From Acidobacteriota bacterium (GTDB taxonomy: Bacteria; Acidobacteriota; Terriglobia; Bryobacterales; Bryobacteraceae): 64,000 bases of DNA. The stretch spans positions 1-64,000 of the forward strand of contig SYLY01000040.1 of the NCBI GenBank assembly GCA_005808475.1. The letters are read 5' to 3'. Positions 59,291-64,000 of the stretch are shown piece after piece. Within the stretch, counting starts at the first letter, position 1; each line of letters begins with the position of its first letter. The position numbers and the translations under genes are program-made. The notes beneath the pieces were generated by a model. The model made no database searches, was not told where the DNA came from, and saw only the letters and a program-made list of their open reading frames with translations.

Positions 59291-60946
59291 CTAGGCCACG
59301 TCGCGGACCAGGCGCTCGCAACCGCGGACGGTCAGCGCCATCATCGTCAAGGTGGGATGATACGATCCCGTGGTGACGAACGGTCCACCGCCGAAGACGT
59401 AGACGTTTTTCACGTCGTGCATCCGGCAGAACGAGTCCACCACGCTCGACTTCGGATCATTCCCCATGCGGCAGGTTCCGACCTCGTGGATCAGGCCGCC
59501 CGGCGTCGTGATCTGGCTGCCCACCGACGTGATCTCTCCGCCGGCTTCGGTGAAGATCTCCTTCATCTTCTCGGAGCCGTCCCGCCAGATCGCGCGATCG
59601 TTGTCTCCGTGAGTGCAGGTGATTTTCAGCACCGGAATCCCCCAGGCATCCTTGCGATCCTTGTCGGCCTCCACGCGGTTTTCGAAGCGCGGCAGCATTT
59701 CGCCGGCCGACATGTAGATCCGCGCCCACGCCGGGTAGCGGTCGCGAATCCGTTCTTTCAGGGAGGCCCCATAACCGGGCGTGGTAAGCGCGAATCCGGG
59801 GCTCGATGTTTGTCCGCCATTCATGCTCATGCAGTAACCGCGGATGAACTTCGGATGCCGCTCTTTCAGATTCCGGAAGTTGGCGATGAAGGCGCCGGCG
59901 GACTTGCCATCGTCGTTCCGCGGTCCCGATCCTCGTAACTGGGGCAGGAATCCGGTCACGCTCGCGCCGGCGATCTGATCCATCAGGTAGTGGCCGAGCA
60001 CGCCGCTGGAATTGCCGAGGCCGCCGGGCGCGGAGTTCAGCAGAATCCGCGTGGATTCGAGCGTCGACGCCGCGACGATCACGTACTTGCCCTTGGCTTC
60101 GAATTCGCGGCGCGTGGCGCGATCGATGTAGGAGACTCCCCGCGCCTTGCCGTCCTTGCCCATGAGTACGGCGCGCACGATCGAATCGGGCCGGAGCGTC
60201 ATCCGTCCGGTCGCCTCAGCGGGAGGCAGCGTTGAGACCAGCGAGTTGAACATCGCGCCGATGTCGCAACCTTGTCCGCAAGCGCCGCAGTAGTGGCACG
60301 CGGGGCGGCCCTTGTGGGGACGAGTGAGTTGCGCCAGACGGCGGTGAGTCGCCGGCAGTCCCATTCGTAGCGCCGTGTCGCGCATGATCTTTTCGGCGCA
60401 GTTGTACGGCATCCCGGGGAGGAATTTGCCGTCTGGCAGTTGCGGATATCCTTCGGCGTAGCCGCTGACGCCGATGTGTTCCTCCACGCGGTCGTAGTAA
60501 GGAGCGAGGCCGGCGTAGTCTACCGGCCAGTCCTCGCCGTAGCCGTCGCGCGACGCGGCCTTGAAGTCGAAGTCGCTCAGACGGTGGGACGCGCGCGACC
60601 AGTGCAACGACCGTCCTCCGATCACGCGCGAGCGGATCCACGTGAACGGCGTGTCTTTCTCCGTGGTGAACGGATGGTCCGGATGCCGCGCCCACATCAG
60701 GGGCACGCGATCCGGCGGCCGCTCCGCGCGGCGGCGTTCGGCGGCGAGACCCCGGGAAGGCTGCTGCCACGGCCATTCGTGCCGGGCGAAGTCGCGGCCG
60801 GGCACGGGCATCGGACCCGCGTCGAGCACCAGCACCGTGAGTCCGCTTTCGGTAAGCTCCTTTGCGGCGAACCCTCCGCACGGGCCCGTTCCCACGATGA
60901 CGGCGTCGAATTCTCGCGTGGGCGTATCGGGTGTGACCTGAAGCAT
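59291..60946 (-). CDS. GMC family oxidoreductase with Cys cluster
   Basis: A 551-residue FAD enzyme. The dinucleotide loop is VIVGTGPCGGFAAKELTESG. IRSRVIGGRSLHWSRASHRL and the C-terminal GGGPFVTTGSYHPTLTMMAL, with a likely catalytic His, complete the GMC pattern. At ~213-225 it has C-x2-C-x2-C-x3-C (CHYCGACGQGC), an arrangement that could bind an iron-sulfur cluster. It is probably a membrane-linked sugar or gluconate-type dehydrogenase. The small subunit gene lies three bases upstream. No cytochrome subunit follows directly, but the DUF1549 cytochrome gene is next on the same strand, 115 bases on. Confidence 0.88.
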   Translation of the reverse strand: MLQVTPDTPTREFDAVIVGTGPCGGFAAKELTESGLTVLVLDAGPMPVPGRDFARHEWPWQQPSRGLAAERRRAERPPDRVPLMWARHPDHPFTTEKDTPFTWIRSRVIGGRSLHWSRASHRLSDFDFKAASRDGYGEDWPVDYAGLAPYYDRVEEHIGVSGYAEGYPQLPDGKFLPGMPYNCAEKIMRDTALRMGLPATHRRLAQLTRPHKGRPACHYCGACGQGCDIGAMFNSLVSTLPPAEATGRMTLRPDSIVRAVLMGKDGKARGVSYIDRATRREFEAKGKYVIVAASTLESTRILLNSAPGGLGNSSGVLGHYLMDQIAGASVTGFLPQLRGSGPRNDDGKSAGAFIANFRNLKERHPKFIRGYCMSMNGGQTSSPGFALTTPGYGASLKERIRDRYPAWARIYMSAGEMLPRFENRVEADKDRKDAWGIPVLKITCTHGDNDRAIWRDGSEKMKEIFTEAGGEITSVGSQITTPGGLIHEVGTCRMGNDPKSSVVDSFCRMHDVKNVYVFGGGPFVTTGSYHPTLTMMALTVRGCERLVRDVA

Positions 60947-60949
60947 GTC

Positions 60950-61498
60950 CTACCTTCTCTTCACGGGATGCTCTTGGTGCTCGCAGGACGGGAACGCGGC
61001 CAGCGGCACGATGCCTTTGTACTGGAGATCCTTCAAGAGGCCGGTGCTCGACGTGTAGTAGCCGGAGATCGTCCGCGCCTTCAGCAGAACGAAGAAGCGG
61101 TGCAACGCGGTCTTCGGATTGTCCTCGCCGGCGGCCATCGCGGCGAGAATTCCGTCGCGTTGCGCCGGCGAGCAGGCGGCGAACGCCTTGCCGTGGAGCC
61201 TCGCCGCCTCGGCGTCCACCGCGTCGAGACCGCGCGTCCATTCCGACTGGTGTTGCGGAGTGGAGTCCGCGGCCGTTTCATCGATGAATGCGGCTACACC
61301 CGCCTCGCGCGCGCCCGGCGAATGCGCGTCGGAGGGGACGATCATCTCGGCCAGCAATTCGACGAGTTGGAACCGCGCGCGGGACAAGAAGCGCGGCGCG
61401 GCGGGCGGCGTCCCCGCGGGATCGTGGCGATGCTGCTGAGCCATCACCGGCGCGGCCGAGCCGATTACAACGAGTCCGATCGCGTTTCTTCTCTTCAT
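60950..61498 (-). CDS. Gluconate 2-dehydrogenase subunit 3 family protein
   Basis: A 182-residue protein with an N-terminal signal (MKRRNAIGLVVIGSAAPVMA). Family landmarks are FQLVELLAEMIVPSDAHSPG, AREAGVAAFIDETAADS and the later RFFVLLKARTISGYYTSSTG. It is the small subunit that usually exports or stabilises the FAD subunit encoded next. The ATG at 61498 has GGAG five bases upstream; longer frames (to 61735) have no signal peptide at their start. The two genes form an operon. Confidence 0.87.
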   Translation of the reverse strand: MKRRNAIGLVVIGSAAPVMAQQHRHDPAGTPPAAPRFLSRARFQLVELLAEMIVPSDAHSPGAREAGVAAFIDETAADSTPQHQSEWTRGLDAVDAEAARLHGKAFAACSPAQRDGILAAMAAGEDNPKTALHRFFVLLKARTISGYYTSSTGLLKDLQYKGIVPLAAFPSCEHQEHPVKRR

Positions 61499-61703
61499 CC
61501 GGTCTCCCATTTTAGCCGCCGCCGTGACCGAGCGTCGCGCGGACCTTTGGAGAATCGCGCTTGCGATACGAACGTTCGAGCCTCCCGTGGCCGATCCGAT
61601 GCTCCAGCATGTTCGCTGACGCCTTTCGAACCGCGCTATCCTCGAATCTCGCCGCGGTCCGTCGATCGCGGGGACGAGTTCAACCAGAGCGAATGAGGCG
61701 AAC

Positions 61704-62741
61704 ATGACGCCACCACTTCTTTCCCGTCTCGGCATCGAACGGCCGATTGTCCAGGGACCTTTTGGTGGCGCCTATTCCACCGTGCGGCTGGCCGCCGCGG
61801 TCTCGAACGCCGGAGGCCTCGGGTCCTTCGGAGCACACCGCCTGACGCACTCCGAGATCCTCGACACCGCCGCGGCCATCCGCCACGTCACGACGCGGCC
61901 GTTCGCGCTCAACCTTTGGGTCTCGAATCGCGACGAAGGAGGCGCGCACCCTTCGCGCGAAGCTGTGCTGCGCATGCATGAGGCCCTGCGGCCCTACTAC
62001 GCCGAACTGGGTATCGACCCTCCTCCGCCCGAAACCAAGGCCGTCCACGACTTCGAAGATCAGGCGCGCGCCGTGATCGAAGCCCGGCCCGCGGTGTTCA
62101 GTTTCATCTTCGGAATCCCCTCCCGTGAAATCATCGCCGAGTGCAAACGCAGCGGGATCGTCCTGGCCGGCGGGGCGACCACGGTGGACGAAGCGCGCGC
62201 CCTCGAGCAGGCCGGCGCCGACGTCGTCGTTGCATCCGGTTTCGAGGCGGGCGGTCACCGTCCCTCGTTCCTGGCCGCCGCGGAGGACTCGCTCATGGGA
62301 ACGATGTCGCTGGTCCCGCAAGCCGCCAGCGCGGTGCGTATCCCCGTCATCGCGGCCGGCGGCATCTCGGACGCCCGGGGGGCCGCCGCCGCGTTGCTGC
62401 TGGGCGCGCAGGCCGCCCAGATCGGGACGGCATTCCTCGCCTGCGAGGAGTCCGGCGCTCCCACGCTCCATCGCGACCTTCTCTTCGATCGCGCCGCGGG
62501 CCGCACGGTCCTATCGCGGGTATACACCGGGCGCCTGGCGCGCGCCATTCGGAATCGCCTGCCCGATGAACTCCGCGGCGCCCGGTTGCTTGCGTACCCG
62601 GCGCAACTATGGGTCATGTCCGCGCTGCACGAAGCCGCGCTGAAACGGAGCCGCGCGGATTTGATGTCGCTGTGGTCCGGCCAATCCAGCGGTCTGCTGC
62701 GCTGGCGGAACGTCGAATCGCTCATGGCCGCTCTTCCTTAA
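61704..62741 (+). CDS. Nitronate monooxygenase / 2-nitropropane dioxygenase-like FMN enzyme
   Basis: A 345-residue TIM-barrel flavoprotein. It opens with LGIERPIVQGPFGGAYSTVR, then SNAGGLGSFGAH. FMN-binding parts are LAGGATTVDEARALEQAGAD, VASGFEAGGHRPSF and VIAAGGISDARGAAAALLLG. GAQAAQIGTAFLACEE completes the family pattern. It may oxidise nitronates; some relatives are enoyl reductases or of unknown role. GAGG precedes the ATG by five bases. It stands alone, with the monooxygenase-fold gene 37 bases on. Confidence 0.88.
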   Translation: MTPPLLSRLGIERPIVQGPFGGAYSTVRLAAAVSNAGGLGSFGAHRLTHSEILDTAAAIRHVTTRPFALNLWVSNRDEGGAHPSREAVLRMHEALRPYYAELGIDPPPPETKAVHDFEDQARAVIEARPAVFSFIFGIPSREIIAECKRSGIVLAGGATTVDEARALEQAGADVVVASGFEAGGHRPSFLAAAEDSLMGTMSLVPQAASAVRIPVIAAGGISDARGAAAALLLGAQAAQIGTAFLACEESGAPTLHRDLLFDRAAGRTVLSRVYTGRLARAIRNRLPDELRGARLLAYPAQLWVMSALHEAALKRSRADLMSLWSGQSSGLLRWRNVESLMAALP

Positions 62742-62778
62742 GAACAGCGAACCCGGCTCGCATGAGCTAGTCTGAATC

Positions 62779-63147
62779 GTGGTCACACTCAAATCACTGG
62801 ATGAGAATTTCCCGATCCAACGCCAACTCGGCGTGGACGCGTCTCCCGTCGTGCTGCTCAACATCTTCGCGGTCGCCGCGGGAGATGTGGCCGCCCTCCT
62901 CGAGGCCTGGGAGCACGATGCCAATTGGATGAAGAAGCAGCCAGGCTACATTTCCACTCAGCTTCATCGGGCGGTCGGCGAAAGTTATGTCTTCATGAAC
63001 TACGCGGTTCGGGAGTCGGTTGCCCACTTCCGAAACGCCTTCAGTCATCCCGATTTCAGAGCTGCGCTCGCCGCCTATCCTTCCAGCGCTGTAGCGAGTC
63101 CGCATCTTTTCGAAAAAGTTGCGATTCCCAACCTCTGCACCCGATAG
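62779..63147 (+). CDS. Antibiotic biosynthesis monooxygenase-fold (ABM) protein
   Basis: A 122-residue protein of the dimeric alpha/beta-barrel (ABM) type: VVLLNIFAVAAGDVAALLEA, QPGYISTQLHRAVGESYVFM, then FRNAFSHPDFRAAL. These cofactor-free proteins oxidise or break down small aromatic or reactive compounds. The start is GTG 62779. It has no clear ribosome site; a TAGTCT box lies five bases upstream. It may be co-expressed with the preceding flavin enzyme, 37 bases away. Confidence 0.78.
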   Translation: MVTLKSLDENFPIQRQLGVDASPVVLLNIFAVAAGDVAALLEAWEHDANWMKKQPGYISTQLHRAVGESYVFMNYAVRESVAHFRNAFSHPDFRAALAAYPSSAVASPHLFEKVAIPNLCTR

Positions 63148-63429
63148 CAGGGCGGATGGTCCGCCGTTCGTGTTGGCGGGCAACCATGCCGATGTTTCCC
63201 TGTCCGCACGTGGGCCGGTAGCTTTGTTCGATGGCCTTTCCCGCGACTGGCCGCCGCTGTTCCACGGTTCGCCGATTGCACCTCCTGCGCTGGCATGCGG
63301 ACCGCGTTCTGACGCGCGCGGCTCCTGAGAAGCAATGGATTATCCGGCAGGCTCCGCTCGGTCAAGAGCGGGCGCGGTGGGCGAACCCAACCGGAATCGC
63401 CGGTCCTTCGCATTCGAGCTACGGTTGCG
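63148..63429. other. Intergenic region, nothing recognised
   Basis: A 282-base gap between the ABM gene and the convergent SEC-C gene. It can be read in one frame as a ~70-codon extension of the previous region, but it has no start, ribosome site or motif. No tRNA or convincing terminator seen. Confidence 0.5.
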
Positions 63430-63897
63430 TTAGCCGCCGCAGCATCGTTTGAACTTCATCGCGGAGCCGCATGGGCAGGGCTCGTTGCGGCCGACTTTCG
63501 GCGCGGGGCGGCGAAAGGGGAGTACGCGCGGAGGTTCTTCGGCTCTCGTGTGCTGTTCGGCCTCTGGCTCGGGATCGCTGGCAACGGCTTCCCGTGTTTT
63601 CAGCGACTTATCGGGTTCGTTTCCCAATTTAATATTTTTTTCGTCAGCGGGCTCCGGCCGATTTCGCTGGATGGCGCGGAGTTCCCGGACGGCTCGGAAG
63701 AAGGCGCGCGCGGTGCGATCGCGTTCGGTGAATGAGGCTTCCGAGCCCACGGCGTCGATCTGACGCAGAGCGGCCGCAGTTATCAGGAGATGGGCGAAGA
63801 TGAGCTCCTCGAGGGCTCCTTGGGGATGGAGGTCGAGCCGCAGCCCGTCAGCCAATAGGTCGTGCGCGGATGCGGCGCGGTTGGTTGCGAATGTCAT
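63430..63897 (-). CDS. SEC-C zinc-motif protein
   Basis: A 155-residue protein. Its C-terminal end is a SEC-C motif ([20 protein letters not shown]) with the C-x-C-x8-CC zinc ligands complete. This motif ends SecA and many small proteins that bind SecB, the ribosome or other partners. The first ~90 residues are helical ([40 protein letters not shown]) and the middle ~40 are disordered and acidic. AAGGAG lies nine bases before the ATG. Such short proteins occur beside transposon remnants or stress genes, but none is visible here. Confidence 0.85.
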   Translation of the reverse strand: MTFATNRAASAHDLLADGLRLDLHPQGALEELIFAHLLITAAALRQIDAVGSEASFTERDRTARAFFRAVRELRAIQRNRPEPADEKNIKLGNEPDKSLKTREAVASDPEPEAEQHTRAEEPPRVLPFRRPAPKVGRNEPCPCGSAMKFKRCCGG

Positions 63898-63919
63898 GTT
63901 TGGGAACTCCTTTTCGAGG

Positions 63920-64000
63920 TTATGAGGTCAGCAGAGCGTGCTCCGCCGCCACCCAAAGAATGGCGCCCCCGCCGGGCGGCGCGTCCCGGCAATGGCGCCT
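63920..64000 (-). CDS. Possible C-terminal end of a gene cut by the window edge
   Basis: On the bottom strand the frame entering at 64000 runs for 26 codons (ending [17 protein letters not shown]) to a TAA at 63922-63920, 22 bases before the SEC-C gene start. Third positions are G/C rich, as in real genes here. The stretch is too short to identify. A top-strand frame from 63922 is also open, but has no ribosome site. Confidence 0.3.
   Translation of the reverse strand, partial: RRHCRDAPPGGGAILWVAAEHALLTS

Noticed and set aside
61569-61578. CGAACGTTCG palindrome considered as a LexA/SOS box
   Set aside because: The LexA box known from Bacillus needs four bases between CGAAC and GTTCG; here the arms touch. 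No SOS gene is adjacent.
63119-63328. 69-codon top-strand frame after the ABM gene
   Set aside because: Its start lies inside the ABM gene in another frame, with no ribosome site or recognisable domain.
1-64000. tRNA, rRNA, CRISPR arrays, insertion sequences, prophage and attachment sites
   Set aside because: All intergenic regions were read; no cloverleaf T-arm signature, regular spaced repeats, transposase or integrase sequence was seen.

Overview
The window looks like chromosomal DNA from a GC-rich Acidobacteriota bacterium, most likely of the Solibacter/Bryobacter type. This rests on family content recalled from knowledge, not on a search. There are five large Oar-like TonB-dependent receptors with an N-terminal carboxypeptidase-regulatory domain and no SusD partner. 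There are two planctomycete/Solibacter-style DUF1549-DUF1553 plus DUF1501 modules, a PadR regulator with an ADOP-type duplicated permease, a CRTAC1 (FG-GAP/ASPIC-UnbV) protein, and many TAT- or Sec-exported glycan and sugar enzymes. I saw no rRNA, tRNA, CRISPR array, insertion sequence or phage gene. About 27% of the bases encode the five receptors.

Layout. 1-97 is a long imperfect hairpin. 89-7462 holds secreted hydrolases: an acetyl-xylan-esterase-like protein, a PQQ-type propeller with EF-hands, an esterase-propeller fusion and a beta-helix protein. 7466-10936 is receptor 1. 10992-14507 is a CNNM/CBS membrane protein divergent from a penicillin-acylase-family hydrolase. 14488-19201 has an ECF-like sigma factor, a GH5 hydrolase, an ADOP permease and its PadR regulator. 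19303-22497 is a small protein, an amidase, a phosphoesterase and a class IV aminotransferase. 22656-28187 is DUF1549/DUF1501 module A, followed by a Gfo/Idh dehydrogenase and two divergent TPR proteins. 31188-34631 is receptor 2. 34689-44216 is a divergent locus around an 18-bp perfect palindrome: leftward receptor 3, TPR and CRTAC1; rightward two paralogous unknown proteins and a sialidase-like protein. 44440-46300 is a CpaE-like/GAF signalling pair. 46554-53441 is receptors 4 and 5 in tandem. 53556-59175 is module B, then a GMC oxidoreductase with its gluconate-dehydrogenase-3-type subunit, a nitronate-monooxygenase-like enzyme, a small monooxygenase-fold protein and a SEC-C protein.

How the genes may work together (inference). 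Exported hydrolases, receptors and haem- or FAD-dependent periplasmic oxidoreductases suggest scavenging and oxidation of plant or microbial polysaccharides and sugar derivatives. A GTATAC-centred motif lies over putative promoters of module A, the Gfo/Idh gene and the palindrome locus, and could be the operator of one GntR-type sugar-acid regulator.

The most novel element is the tandem pair at 40572-43019. Its order of strands and motifs follows the Gfo/Idh/MocA fold, but it lacks the GxGxxG motif and has DKH where EKP is expected. A second recurrent signal is the placement of -10 boxes about 7-14 bases before start codons, which implies leaderless or nearly leaderless mRNAs.
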